This document shows positions 51,912 to 61,945 of a stretch of DNA of 64,000 nt, piece after piece; position 1 is the first letter of the stretch, and every line of letters begins with the position of its first letter. The stretch is from Streptomyces sp. SAI-127 (GTDB lineage: Bacteria; Actinomycetota; Actinomycetes; Streptomycetales; Streptomycetaceae), in contig NZ_JARXYJ010000001.1 of the NCBI RefSeq assembly GCF_029894425.1, forward strand, positions 9,630,501 through 9,694,500. The letters run 5' to 3'. The position numbers and the translations under genes were made by a program. The notes below the pieces were generated by a model, which had not been told where the DNA came from, did not search any database, and saw only the letters and a list, made by a program, of their open reading frames with translations.

Positions 51912-53339
51912 ATGAGCTCCCTGCCCACGAGCACCCCCGCGGCCCAAGGCATCGACGCCGCCGGCATACAGGCCTTCCTCGACGCCCTCGAATCCGACCC
52001 GGCCATCGAACCGCACAGCCTGATGCTGCTGCGCCACGGCCAGGTCGTGGCCTCGGGCTGGTGGGCGCCGTACGCCCCGGACCGGGTGCAGCTCCTCTAC
52101 TCGCTCAGCAAGAGCTTCACCGCGACGGCCGCCGGGTTCGCCCTCGCCGAGGGACTGATCGGGCTGGACGACCCGGTGATCTCGTACTTCCCGGAGTTCG
52201 AGGCCGAGGTCACCGACCCGCGCAGCCGCGCGATGCTCGTACGGCATGTGGCGTCGATGGCCAGCGGTCATCTCGAGGAGACGCTGGACCGGGCGCGCGC
52301 ACAGGACCGCGACGAGCTCGTCCGGGGCTTCCTGCTGGTGTCGCCCGACCGGGACCCGGGCACCGTCTTCGCCTACAACCAGCCCGCCACCTACACCCTC
52401 GCCGCGATCGTCCAGCGCGTCACGGGCCAGAAGCTCACCGAGTACCTGCGGCCCCGGCTGTTCGAACCGCTCGGGATCGGCGAGATGGCCTGGATCCCCG
52501 ACCGCACGGGCCGCGAGCTCGGCTTCAGCGGGCTGCACGCCACCACCGACGCCGTCGCCCGGCTCGGCCTGCTGTACCTGCGGGGCGGGGTGTGGGAGGG
52601 CGAGCGGCTGCTGCCCGAGTCATGGGTGGCCGAGGCGACGCGGGCCCAGATCTCGCACGGGGCACCGCCGGAGGGCGGCTGGTCGGACTGGCAGCAGGGC
52701 TACGGCTTCCAGTTCTGGATGGCGCGGCACGGATACCGCGGGGACGGGGCGTACGGGCAGTTCTGCGTGGTGCTGCCCGAACAGGACGCGGTGCTCGCGA
52801 TCACCTCGGAGACCGTGGAGATGCAGAAGGTGCTGGACCTGGTCTGGGAGCATCTGCTCCCCGCGTTCGGGGCCGGTCCGCTGCCCGGCCGCGAGGCGGC
52901 GGACGCGGCCCTGGCGGACCGTCTGACACGGCTCGCGCTGCCGCCCGCCGAGGGCAAGGCGACCCCCGCGGACCGGGTCGAGGACTGGAACACCGCCTTC
53001 ACTCCCTACGGCGGCACCTGCGCCGACCAGCCGTCCCTGAGCGCGGTCGAGGTGGACTCTCGGGGCCGCGTGACGCTGGTCGACGACGGCGACCGGCTGG
53101 AACTGGGGCTCGCAGCCGGGGAGGCCGGCTGGACGGTGGCGGACGAGCCCGTGCCCGTCGCGGTGAGCGGCGGCTGGACCGACGCGGAGACCCTCGTCGT
53201 CGACGTGGCTTTCCTGGAGACACCGCACCACCTGCTGGTGACGTGCGCGCTCGGGGACCGGACGTTCACCGCGCGCTGGCGCACCCAGCCCCTGCACGGC
53301 GGACCGCTGCGGCGGATGCGCGCGCCGCGCTCAGTCTGA
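51912..53339 (+). CDS. Serine hydrolase, beta-lactamase/class C-like, cytoplasmic
   Basis: 475 aa. Residues about 15-330 are the beta-lactamase fold: SLSKSFTATAAGF (Ser-x-x-Lys), YNQPATYTLAAIVQRVTGQK (Tyr-x-Gln at the YxN place), and AYGQFCVVLPEQDAVLAITS near the usual KTG strand. The last 120 residues are a separate beta domain. There is no signal peptide, so it is more likely an esterase or peptidase than a penicillin-binding protein. GAGAGAGG precedes the ATG. The 3' end overlaps the convergent pseudokinase gene by 9 bases. Confidence 0.87.
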   Translation: MSSLPTSTPAAQGIDAAGIQAFLDALESDPAIEPHSLMLLRHGQVVASGWWAPYAPDRVQLLYSLSKSFTATAAGFALAEGLIGLDDPVISYFPEFEAEVTDPRSRAMLVRHVASMASGHLEETLDRARAQDRDELVRGFLLVSPDRDPGTVFAYNQPATYTLAAIVQRVTGQKLTEYLRPRLFEPLGIGEMAWIPDRTGRELGFSGLHATTDAVARLGLLYLRGGVWEGERLLPESWVAEATRAQISHGAPPEGGWSDWQQGYGFQFWMARHGYRGDGAYGQFCVVLPEQDAVLAITSETVEMQKVLDLVWEHLLPAFGAGPLPGREAADAALADRLTRLALPPAEGKATPADRVEDWNTAFTPYGGTCADQPSLSAVEVDSRGRVTLVDDGDRLELGLAAGEAGWTVADEPVPVAVSGGWTDAETLVVDVAFLETPHHLLVTCALGDRTFTARWRTQPLHGGPLRRMRAPRSV

Positions 53340-54971
53340 GGGCACGCGGAGGGTGCTCAGGAAGGTGTCCAGCGCCACCTGGTTCGTGTCGTCGTTCCAG
53401 TCGGCCGCCGGGGTCGTCCAGCGCAGTGAGTAGCCCCGGCCCTCGCCGATGAGGAAGCCGCGGCCGAAGGTGCGCACCCGGGTGCCGTCGACGTCCTCGA
53501 TCCACTGCATGTCGGCGGCCTCGCGGCCCTGGTAGGTCGCCGCGCGGATGTCACCGATGCGCTGGTAGCCGGGGTTGTCCTCGAGGCCCGGTTCCACGTC
53601 GTCGCGCCACACGGCCACGGCGTCCGTGCCGACGGCCTTGCTGTACGTGATGGCGAGCGTGCGCGGGTCACCGGAGGCGCCGAAGGTGACGCGGTACGCC
53701 AGGTCCTCCTGGCGTTGGGTCTCCAACGGCTTCCAGCCCTTGGGCAGGGCGATGGAGAAGCCTTCGGGGGAGTGGTACTCGCTGTATCCGGGCGGCAGGC
53801 CCGTGCCCGCGGTGGGAGAGACCGTTCGGCTCGGCGTGGGTGTGGGCGTGGGGGTGGGCGTCACTGGCGGTTCGACGCTCTGGTCGGTGCGGCTGCCGGG
53901 GGCGGTGACCGACGGGGAGGGGGCCGGAGGCGGCGGGGCGGGCGCGGAGGCGGAGGCCGACGCGGACGGGGCGGGCGCCTCGCCTGTCGTCGCGCTGTCG
54001 CCGTCGGGCAGCGCCTTGGTGACGGTGAGGACGGCGGCGGCCACCGTGACGACGGCCAGGGCGGTACCCGCGATCAGGAGCCGGCTGCTGCGGCCCGGGG
54101 CAACGCCGTGCAGGACGCGCAGCCGGGAGCGGGGTTCTTCCTCCGGGGGCGCGTAGGGGTCCTCGTCGAGAACCCGGAGGAGGGCGCCCCGCACGGCGGT
54201 GCGGCTCAGCCGCTCCCGGGAGTCCTTGCGCAGCAGCCCCTGCACGGTCGGGGTGAGGGGCCCGGCGCGCACCGGGGCCCGCAGCGGCAGCCGGTCGACT
54301 CCCTTCAGGGTGGCCGCGGGACGGTCGCGGTCCCGGAAGGGCGGGCGTCCCTCGACCAGCGTGTAGAGGATCGCGCCGAGCGCCCACAGGTCGGCGGCCG
54401 GCCCGATGCGCTCGTCACGGGCCTGTTCGGGGGAGGCGTACGACGGTGCCGAGAGCCGGGGGGCGAGGGTCGCGCCGGCCAGGCCCCAGCCGGTGACGAC
54501 GACGGAGCCCTGGTGGTGCACGAAGACCTGGCCCGGGCTGAGTTCACCGTGCGTGACGCCCTCGCCGTGCGCCGCCTCGAGCACCTCCAGCAGCTCCAGG
54601 CCGATGCGCGCCGCCCGCACGTGGTCGAAGGTCCCCTGGCGGCCGAGGAGTTCGCCCAGGGGGATGCCGTCGATCGGCTCGGTGACGGTCCACAGGGTGT
54701 CCTCCTGCGCCACGGCGTCCACGACCGCGGCGATCCGCCCGGGGGAGAGCACCCGCATGGTCTTGGACATCCGGACGACTCCCGCGGCGGTGCGCAGCGA
54801 GGTCTCCTCGTCGGTGCCGGCCGGCAGCCCGATCTCGGTGAGCAGACAGGGGCGTTCGGTCGAGACGTCCTCGCCGTACCAGCAGGTCCGGTTGGTCTCG
54901 CGGTGCAGGATGTCCAGGGGCCGGTACCGTCCTGCGACCAACTCGTGTGTGGAGACGTGCGCCTTGACCAT
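53331..54971 (-). CDS. Membrane protein kinase-like protein, predicted pseudokinase
   Basis: About 546 aa. Residues 1-280 have the kinase fold, with APSYASPEQARDERIGPAAD and LWALGAILYTLVEGRPPFRD in the C-lobe. Catalytic parts are missing: the loop reads THGELSPGQV (Glu for the HRD Asp), DFG reads GWG, and the VAIK Lys strand reads PCLLTEI. One membrane helix follows (LLIAGTALAVVTVAAAVLTV), then an Ala/Ser/Pro and PT-repeat linker and an outer domain (PEGFSIALPKGWKPLETQRQ). It should act as a scaffold or ligand-sensing protein, not a kinase. ATG 54971 has GAGGG 6 bases upstream; ATG 54977 is the alternative. Confidence 0.87.
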   Translation of the reverse strand: MVKAHVSTHELVAGRYRPLDILHRETNRTCWYGEDVSTERPCLLTEIGLPAGTDEETSLRTAAGVVRMSKTMRVLSPGRIAAVVDAVAQEDTLWTVTEPIDGIPLGELLGRQGTFDHVRAARIGLELLEVLEAAHGEGVTHGELSPGQVFVHHQGSVVVTGWGLAGATLAPRLSAPSYASPEQARDERIGPAADLWALGAILYTLVEGRPPFRDRDRPAATLKGVDRLPLRAPVRAGPLTPTVQGLLRKDSRERLSRTAVRGALLRVLDEDPYAPPEEEPRSRLRVLHGVAPGRSSRLLIAGTALAVVTVAAAVLTVTKALPDGDSATTGEAPAPSASASASAPAPPPPAPSPSVTAPGSRTDQSVEPPVTPTPTPTPTPSRTVSPTAGTGLPPGYSEYHSPEGFSIALPKGWKPLETQRQEDLAYRVTFGASGDPRTLAITYSKAVGTDAVAVWRDDVEPGLEDNPGYQRIGDIRAATYQGREAADMQWIEDVDGTRVRTFGRGFLIGEGRGYSLRWTTPAADWNDDTNQVALDTFLSTLRVPSD

Positions 54972-55129
54972 GGTCATCCCTCGCTGAACCCCTGGCTCTC
55001 ACCTTTCACAGAGGTACGGCGGGTGCGGCGGGGTCTGTTCAATCAAATCGTCAACCGATGGAATCCGCTTTCTGGTTGCTCGGTTTCTGACTTTCGAGTC
55101 AGTAGAACGAACGCAGTCGGGCACTTCTC

Positions 55130-56089
55130 TCACCGCAGCCCGAACCGCCCGGCCCAGGCCATGACGTCGGCGGTGGTCGCGTTGCCGCCGCACACGACGA
55201 GGCCCAACCGGCAGTCGTCGCCGACCCGCTCCAGCACCCTCCGGGCGGCGGGCAGAAGACATCCGGCCGCCGGTTCGCCCCACACCTTGGCGTGGTCGGC
55301 GAGGTCGAGACAGCCCTGCACGGCCTCCCGGTCCGGGACCACCAGAACCTCGGTGACCAGAGCCGCCACATGGTCGTACGTCAGCTGCGAGACGGACGGG
55401 GCGCTCAGCGTGGACACGACCGAGGACAGCGCGACCGGCACCGGCCCGCCCGCGGCGAGCGCCCGGGACATGGCCTCCGCGCCCTCGGTCTCCACACCCC
55501 AGACCCTGACACCCGGACGACGTGCCCGCAGCGCCGCCGCGACCCCGGCGATCAGGCCGCCGCCCCCGACGCTGACGAGGACGTCGGTGAGGTCGCCCGC
55601 GTCGTCGGCGAGTTCCAGTCCGACGGTCCCCTGCCCCGCGATCACCAGGGGGTCGTCGAAGGGGTGGACCAGTGTCAGCCCCTCGTCCCGCAGCCGGTTC
55701 ACGAGCGAGAAGGCACTGTCCATGTCGTCCGTGAGCCGCAGCGACGCCCCGGCCGCCGCCACGATCTCCACGGACCGGGCGGGCGCCGAACGCGGCATGA
55801 CCACCGTCGCCTTGACGTCGAGTGCCGCCGCCATGTGGGCGAGGGCGATCCCGTGGTTGCCGCCGCTGACCGCCACGACCCCGGCCGCCCGCTCCGCCCG
55901 ACTCAGCGACAGCAGCTTGGCCGTGGCCCCCCGCGCCTTGAACGAGCCGGTGCGCTGGAGCAGTTCGAGCTTGGCGGTGACGGGAGCACCGAGCAGCGCG
56001 GACAGGCCAGGGCTGGGCAGGGTCGGCGTGCGTACGACGTGTCCGGCGATCAGCCCGGCCTGCTGCTCGATGTCCGTGATCCCGATCAA
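55130..56089 (-). CDS. PLP-dependent threonine/serine dehydratase-like enzyme
   Basis: 319 aa. Fold-type II PLP enzyme: the Lys that binds PLP is in RTGSFKARGA, VSGGNHGIALAHMAA holds the substrate loop, and LVSVGGGGLIAGVAAAL the phosphate-binding glycines. It resembles catabolic threonine dehydratase and serine racemase-like proteins; there is no ACT domain, so it is not feedback controlled like IlvA. The TTG at 56089 (GGAAGGA upstream) is chosen. It may be read from the GGPP-synthase operon 69 bases upstream. Confidence 0.87.
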   Translation of the reverse strand: MIGITDIEQQAGLIAGHVVRTPTLPSPGLSALLGAPVTAKLELLQRTGSFKARGATAKLLSLSRAERAAGVVAVSGGNHGIALAHMAAALDVKATVVMPRSAPARSVEIVAAAGASLRLTDDMDSAFSLVNRLRDEGLTLVHPFDDPLVIAGQGTVGLELADDAGDLTDVLVSVGGGGLIAGVAAALRARRPGVRVWGVETEGAEAMSRALAAGGPVPVALSSVVSTLSAPSVSQLTYDHVAALVTEVLVVPDREAVQGCLDLADHAKVWGEPAAGCLLPAARRVLERVGDDCRLGLVVCGGNATTADVMAWAGRFGLR

Positions 56090-56158
56090 GACGGTTCCTT
56101 CCGGCGGGGAGAGCTCTCCTCGAACCCTGTCCCGGCGGCAGGCGCCGGTCAACTCGGC

Positions 56159-57133
56159 TCAGAGATCACGCCGCAGCAGGTAGTCAAGCAAAGGCCGCAG
56201 CTCGTACGCCCTCTCCGCCAGGGCCATGCGACAGCGGGCCTCGGCGAGGGCGGCCGACCGACCGCCGCACTCCTCGACCAGGTCCGCCATCTCCTGCGGG
56301 GGCCCGTCCGACTCCAGGAGCCGCGCCAGACGCGCCGCCGCGGCTGTCGGCGAGTCGAGCGCGGCCAGTACCGGGAACGTCTTCTTCCGCTCCCGCAGAT
56401 CGCCGTGCACGGGCTTGCCCGTGACCAGAGGATCGCCCCAGATCCCCAGGACGTCGTCGACGATCTGGAACGCGACCCCCAGATGCCGCCCGGCCCGGTC
56501 CAGGGCGGCCACCGTGGCCGGAGGTGCCCCGCCGAGCAGAGCGCCCAGCGCCGCCGCGCAGCCCAGCAGCGCCCCGGTCTTGTGCTCGGCCATGGCCCGG
56601 TACTCCTCCGGTCGCACCCGCTCCGGTCCCGTCCAGGGGCGGGTGGCGAACAGGAGGTCGTCCGCCTGCCCCCGCACCAGGTCGGACAGTGCCGCGGACA
56701 GGAGTCGTACGGCGTCGGATCCGGCGCCGGCCAGGGTCTCGACGGCCAGCGCGAACAGGGCGTCACCCGCGAGAACGGCCGGGCCGGTGCCGTACGCCTT
56801 CCACACCGTGGGGCGGCCGCGCCGGGCCGGGTCGCCGTCCATGATGTCGTCGTGGAGCAGCGAGAAGACATGCACCAGTTCCACCGCGACCGCCGCGGGC
56901 ACCCCGGCCCGTCCGGGCGCACCGGCCGCCTCGGCACCCAGCACGGCGAGCGCTTGGCGCACCCCTTTGCCGCCGGACGCGACGGCGGGGGCGCCGCCGA
57001 CCTCGCACCAGCCGAAGGAATAGGCGGCCATCTCGCTCACCCAGGGGTGCAGTCGGCCGACGGCCTCCTGGAGCGCCGGCTGGACCAACCGGCGGCAACG
57101 GGTGAGGACTTCGGGAGCGGCGAGCGTGGTCAC
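56159..57133 (-). CDS. Polyprenyl synthetase (GGPP synthase type)
   Basis: 324 aa. First Asp-rich motif LLHDDIMDGDPARRGRPTVW, second FQIVDDVLGIWGD, and KTGALLGCAAALGALLGG between them, with KKTFPVLAALD later. It condenses isopentenyl diphosphate with allylic diphosphates, most likely to geranylgeranyl diphosphate (the GD after the second motif is typical). GTG 57133 has GGAGG 7 bases upstream and overlaps the stop of the TPR gene by four bases. No terpene cyclase lies next to it, so it could supply the methylisoborneol or another pathway from a distance. Confidence 0.9.
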   Translation of the reverse strand: MTTLAAPEVLTRCRRLVQPALQEAVGRLHPWVSEMAAYSFGWCEVGGAPAVASGGKGVRQALAVLGAEAAGAPGRAGVPAAVAVELVHVFSLLHDDIMDGDPARRGRPTVWKAYGTGPAVLAGDALFALAVETLAGAGSDAVRLLSAALSDLVRGQADDLLFATRPWTGPERVRPEEYRAMAEHKTGALLGCAAALGALLGGAPPATVAALDRAGRHLGVAFQIVDDVLGIWGDPLVTGKPVHGDLRERKKTFPVLAALDSPTAAAARLARLLESDGPPQEMADLVEECGGRSAALAEARCRMALAERAYELRPLLDYLLRRDL

Positions 57134-58170
57134 CGTACCGCCTCCGTCCGCACACCGAACTCCTCCTGGGCCCGTGCCACCATCTCCCGCGCGTGCCGCA
57201 GCCCGGTCCGCTCCAGCACGCGGGCCAGATCGTCCAGTTCGGCCGCGGTCTCGGCGCGGTCGCGGCCCAGGCGGGCCAGGGACTTGGCGAGCCCCAGCCG
57301 GGCCAGGGCCTCCCCGCGAGGTTCGCTCATGGCGCGGAACCCGGCGAGCGCCTGCTCGTACAGGTCGCGGGCCTCGGGGTAACGCCCCGCGCGGTAGAGA
57401 ACGTTGCCGCGCATCTTGTGGTTGTAGGCCAGCGCGCTGGACAGGTTCATCTCGCGGCAGGTCGTCTCCGCCTCGGACAGCAGGGCGAGGGCCCGCCCGG
57501 TGTCGCCGTCGCGCACGGAGACGAGGTCGGCGAGCCCGCGCAGCGCCCAGGCATGACCGCGCCGGTCGTCGGCGCCCGCGGCGATCCGGGCCGCCTCCTC
57601 GAACATGGCGAACGCGGTGTCGTAGGACCCCGTGTTGCGGTGCATCTGCGCGATGCCGGACAGCGCCCACACCGTGTGCCGGGCCTCGCCACGCCGTCGG
57701 GCCTCCGCCAGCAACTGTTCGTGCAGCCTGCCGACGGCCTCGTAGTCGCCCTGGATACGGCCGGTCTCGGCCAGGCCCGCCAGCGAGTAACCGCGCACCA
57801 CGACATCGCCGCCACGCTCGCCGAGCTCGGCCGCCAGCCCCAACAGCCGCCGGGCCAGGGCGAATCCGCCGCGCTGGCGGGCCAGTGTGCCGCCGCTCCA
57901 CAGCGCCCAGGCCATGCCCGCGGTGTCCCCGGCCCGGCGGGCGGCCCGGTAACTCGCCTTCCAGGCACGGTCGGCGTCGGCGACCCGGCCGAGCCTGCGC
58001 AGCGCCTCGGCGACCGCGAGCCCGGAGCGGGCCTCCTCCCCGTGCCGTCCGGCACGCTCGGCCGCTCTCAACTGCTCGGTGCCGACGGCCAGGACCTCGT
58101 CCAGCGAGGAGTTCACGGAGAGGGTGGTGAGCGCGCCCTGGTACTCCGGTGCGAATGCCTTGCCGTACAT
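57130..58170 (-). CDS. Tetratricopeptide-repeat protein coupled to the polyprenyl synthetase
   Basis: 346 aa of helical TPR pairs such as ADADRAWKASYRAARRAGDT, GYSLAGLAETGRIQGDYEAV, YDTAFAMFEEAARIAAGADD and YPEARDLYEQALAGFRAMSE. There is no HTH or membrane segment, so it is a cytosolic protein-protein adaptor. ATG 58170 (GGAAAGG upstream) is chosen since the longer frame crosses the TGTATA control repeats. It is translationally coupled to the GGPP synthase gene by a GTGA overlap. The partnership of TPR and prenyl synthase is seen here but its role is unknown. Confidence 0.82.
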   Translation of the reverse strand: MYGKAFAPEYQGALTTLSVNSSLDEVLAVGTEQLRAAERAGRHGEEARSGLAVAEALRRLGRVADADRAWKASYRAARRAGDTAGMAWALWSGGTLARQRGGFALARRLLGLAAELGERGGDVVVRGYSLAGLAETGRIQGDYEAVGRLHEQLLAEARRRGEARHTVWALSGIAQMHRNTGSYDTAFAMFEEAARIAAGADDRRGHAWALRGLADLVSVRDGDTGRALALLSEAETTCREMNLSSALAYNHKMRGNVLYRAGRYPEARDLYEQALAGFRAMSEPRGEALARLGLAKSLARLGRDRAETAAELDDLARVLERTGLRHAREMVARAQEEFGVRTEAVR

Positions 58171-58186
58171 GCATGCCTTTCCGTCC

Positions 58187-58220
58187 GTATACACCTCATC
58201 TATACATGCTGTGTATACAT
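58187..58220 (-). promoter_or_regulatory. Cluster of TGTATA/GTATAC sites upstream of the TPR-GGPPS operon
   Basis: GTATAC at 58187-58192, TATACA at 58201-58206 and GTATAC at 58213-58218 repeat with about 12-14 base spacing; TATACA-TGCTG-TGTATA (58201-58217) is a dyad. AT-rich sites like this are rare in this genome and lie 17-50 bases before the start codon. Confidence 0.55.
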
Positions 58221-58341
58221 GGTGTGCATAGTGCCTCGAAAGTGAGCCCCGACCCAGGGGCCGGGGCATCATCCGTTGCCGGTCAAGACGTGGACGGAGC
58301 CGGACGGGTTGCCTGTGAGGCGCAGATCACTGCCTGGGGCC

Positions 58342-59019
58342 TCAGTGCTGCTGTGCCTTCTGCGGGGTCACCTCGCTCGGCCGTACGACGACGTACCCGG
58401 AGCCCTGCAGCACCAGCTGCACCGCCTCGCCGGAACCGCCGCGCAGCATCGACCCGATGGACTGCGAACGGTGCAGCGAGGTTGCGAGGCCCGCCGTCCA
58501 CCCGACGACCGCGTCCGTGTCGACGTACACCGGGAACTCCGGCGAGACCGGGATCACCAGCGGGTTGCCCTCGCAGACGAGCCCGAGCCTGCCGTGACCC
58601 GTGAAGACACTGTTGAACAGCCCGCCACCGGCTATGCCCGCACCCTTCACGGTCGCGATCCGGTACGCCAACGAGGCGTCGAAACACAGGACGTTGCGGC
58701 CGTTGACCGTGAACTCGTCACCCGGTTCCACGTCGACGATGAAACAGTTCTGCGCCTCGTGCGCGAACCAGGCCTCGCCCTGCCCGCGCACCGCCATCAA
58801 CGGCAGTCCCTCGCCGGTGACGGCTCGCTTGAGCATGCCCCCGACGCCCTGGCCCTTGCGCTCGAACTGGAGATTGCCGCGGTAGGCGACCATCGCCCCC
58901 TGGCGGGCGAGCATCTCGCCGTGCACCGCGTACCTGATGCACTTGGAGTTCTCGACCGTCATACCCGGCGCCGTGGCCGGCTGCACCATGTGCTCACTGG
59001 AAAACAGGTCACCCTTCAT
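58342..59019 (-). CDS. AIM24 family protein
   Basis: 225 aa of the TRAP-like beta-barrel AIM24 family: SKCIRYAVHGEMLARQGAMV, AYRGNLQFERKGQGVGGMLK, MAVRGQGEAWFAHEAQNCFI and VDVEPGDEFTVNGRNVLCFD. Bacterial members sit with Ter (tellurium-resistance-like stress) genes, as here: the TerD-CAP-CAP gene lies 69 bases upstream. Function unknown, probably a scaffold at the membrane. ATG 59019 has AGGA upstream. Confidence 0.9.
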   Translation of the reverse strand: MKGDLFSSEHMVQPATAPGMTVENSKCIRYAVHGEMLARQGAMVAYRGNLQFERKGQGVGGMLKRAVTGEGLPLMAVRGQGEAWFAHEAQNCFIVDVEPGDEFTVNGRNVLCFDASLAYRIATVKGAGIAGGGLFNSVFTGHGRLGLVCEGNPLVIPVSPEFPVYVDTDAVVGWTAGLATSLHRSQSIGSMLRGGSGEAVQLVLQGSGYVVVRPSEVTPQKAQQH

Positions 59020-59088
59020 GGGGGCATCCTGGCCCGGAGGGCTTCCCTCCGCCAAGATCGCGGCGCAACTCTCGTCCGCGGGGCTCGC

Positions 59089-60507
59089 TCAGGCGCCGAA
59101 CAGCTGGGTCCAGTACGTGCCCGCCGGGCCGCCGCCGGCGAAGCCGATCCCGATGTGGGTGAAGCCGGGCTTGAGGATGTTGGCGCGGTGACCCGGGCTG
59201 TTCATCCAGCCCTCGACGACCTCGGCGGCCGAGCGCTGGCCGCACGCGATGTTCTCCCCGATCGAGCGACGGGTCGAGCCCGCGGCGGCGGCCCGGTCCC
59301 AGGGCTGGGTGCCCTCGGGTGAGGTGTGGGAGTAGAAGGCGCGGACCGCCATGTCGGTGCTGTACGCCTGCGCGGCACGGGCCAGAAGGGGATCGACGCC
59401 GAGCGGCGGCAGACCGGCCCTGCCGCGCTCGCGGTTGGTGAGGCCGACGACCTCGTCGGCGGTCCGCGTCAGGTCGGCGGGCGTGAGCGGCCTGGCCCAC
59501 AGCGCCGTCCAGTACATGTCGCCGGAGCGGCCTCTGGTGGCGTGGGCCAGACCGACGTGGCAGAAGGCCGGCTCGTGCACGGTCCGCCGGGGCTGCTCGG
59601 TGCGCAGGCAGTACGCGACGAACTCGGAGGGGTCGCGGGGGCCGGAGACGAGGTGCTCGCCGACGGTGAGGTACGCGTATCCGGTGGCGGTGAGCCGCTG
59701 GAAGACGGAGACGCCGTCCGGGCCTTCCACGCCGAGGCGGTCCGCGGAGGCCATCGCGGAGGAGTGGGCGCGGGCGGCCTCGGTGAGACGGGGTTCGAGC
59801 GTGACCGGGGGCGAACCGGCCGCGGAGCGCGCCGAGTTGACCGGGGTGAGGAAGGCGGCCAGATCGGGGGAGGCGGCGGGCGCGGGGGAGCGGAGCAGGG
59901 GTGCGGGGCGGGTGGAAGGCGGCGGGTTGGCCGGGGACCTTCCCGAGGACGTCCGGAAGGCGGGAGCAGCGGCAGGACGTGACCGCGATACCGTCAGCGG
60001 CACGGAAGGCACCGCGGTCGTCGGCGTGTCGTCCATGACATCCACTCCGAAGTCCCGCGCCAGCCCCGCGAGCCCGTCCGCGTACCCCTGCCCCAGCGCC
60101 CGCAGCTTCCAGCCGTCGCCCCGCCGGTAGATCTCCGCGAGCAGCAGGACGGTCTCCTGCCGTGGCCGCGCCGGCGCGAACCGGGCGAGCGGGCGGCCGC
60201 CCGCACCGGTGACCTGGAGGACCGGGGCCGGCAGCCGGCCCAGGGGGGTGCCGGGGTCGGTGGGGCTGACGACCACCGTCACCCTGGAGGCGCCCGCGCG
60301 CAGTCCCCGGGGATCGACGGTCAGGGTGCCGCCGGAGAGCCGGGCGCCGGGAGCGGAGGGCTGGTTGTAGAACACGAAGTCGGCGTCGCCCCCGACCTTG
60401 CCGCCGTCGTCCGTGATGAGGGCGGACACGTCGAAGGGGCCGGGCACCCGCACGGTGACGGCCCCTTCGGGGAGGGGCAGATTGCCCCCGGGGACCAACT
60501 CGCTCAT
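59089..60507 (-). CDS. TerD-domain protein fused to two CAP/SCP domains
   Basis: 472 aa. Residues about 1-165 are a TerD domain (LVPGGNLPLPEGAVTVRVPG, DADFVFYNQPSAPG, LLLAEIYRRGDGWKLRALGQ, GYADGLAGLARDFGV), a calcium-binding fold of Ter stress systems. After a Pro-rich linker come CAP domain 1 (about 225-345), which lacks several cavity residues, and CAP domain 2 (about 350-472), with YSHTSPEGTQPWDRA, SIGENIACGQ and VEGWMNSPGHRANILKPGFT intact. CAP domains are usually secreted, but no signal peptide is seen here. It pairs with the AIM24 gene. Confidence 0.88.
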   Translation of the reverse strand: MSELVPGGNLPLPEGAVTVRVPGPFDVSALITDDGGKVGGDADFVFYNQPSAPGARLSGGTLTVDPRGLRAGASRVTVVVSPTDPGTPLGRLPAPVLQVTGAGGRPLARFAPARPRQETVLLLAEIYRRGDGWKLRALGQGYADGLAGLARDFGVDVMDDTPTTAVPSVPLTVSRSRPAAAPAFRTSSGRSPANPPPSTRPAPLLRSPAPAASPDLAAFLTPVNSARSAAGSPPVTLEPRLTEAARAHSSAMASADRLGVEGPDGVSVFQRLTATGYAYLTVGEHLVSGPRDPSEFVAYCLRTEQPRRTVHEPAFCHVGLAHATRGRSGDMYWTALWARPLTPADLTRTADEVVGLTNRERGRAGLPPLGVDPLLARAAQAYSTDMAVRAFYSHTSPEGTQPWDRAAAAGSTRRSIGENIACGQRSAAEVVEGWMNSPGHRANILKPGFTHIGIGFAGGGPAGTYWTQLFGA

Positions 60508-60572
60508 CGTGCCGCCCTGGTGTCGTCGCTCGCCGTGAAAACGCACACCAGGGCGCAGGGGTTCCCGCGTGC

Positions 60573-61841
<1,269 letters not shown>

Positions 61842-61900
61842 TTATGATTGACCGCTCCGATCGGCACAGAAGTCTCTTCGGGAACGCACAGCCAATCCTG

Positions 61901-61938
61901 CTTCTTTTATTGACGAAGGAAAAGAAGACCTCTAAGTT
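61901..61938 (+). promoter_or_regulatory. Consensus-like promoter with overlapping inverted repeat, leaderless start
   Basis: -35 TTGACG (61910-61915), 17 bases, -10 TAAGTT (61933-61938); the start point would fall at about 61945, at the ATG (61946) of the ROK gene. CTTCTTTT (61901-61908) and AAAAGAAG (61920-61927) form an inverted repeat over the -35 and spacer, a fit for an operator. Confidence 0.65.
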
Positions 61939-61945
61939 CCCGGCC

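Noticed and set aside
55292..57382. A 696-codon plus-strand frame over the dehydratase and GGPP synthase genes
   Set aside because: Arg/Gln/His-rich shadow product; both minus-strand genes have complete catalytic motifs.
53331..58270. A terpene biosynthetic cluster around the GGPP synthase
   Set aside because: No cyclase, P450 or transporter is adjacent; the neighbours are a TPR protein, a dehydratase and a pseudokinase.
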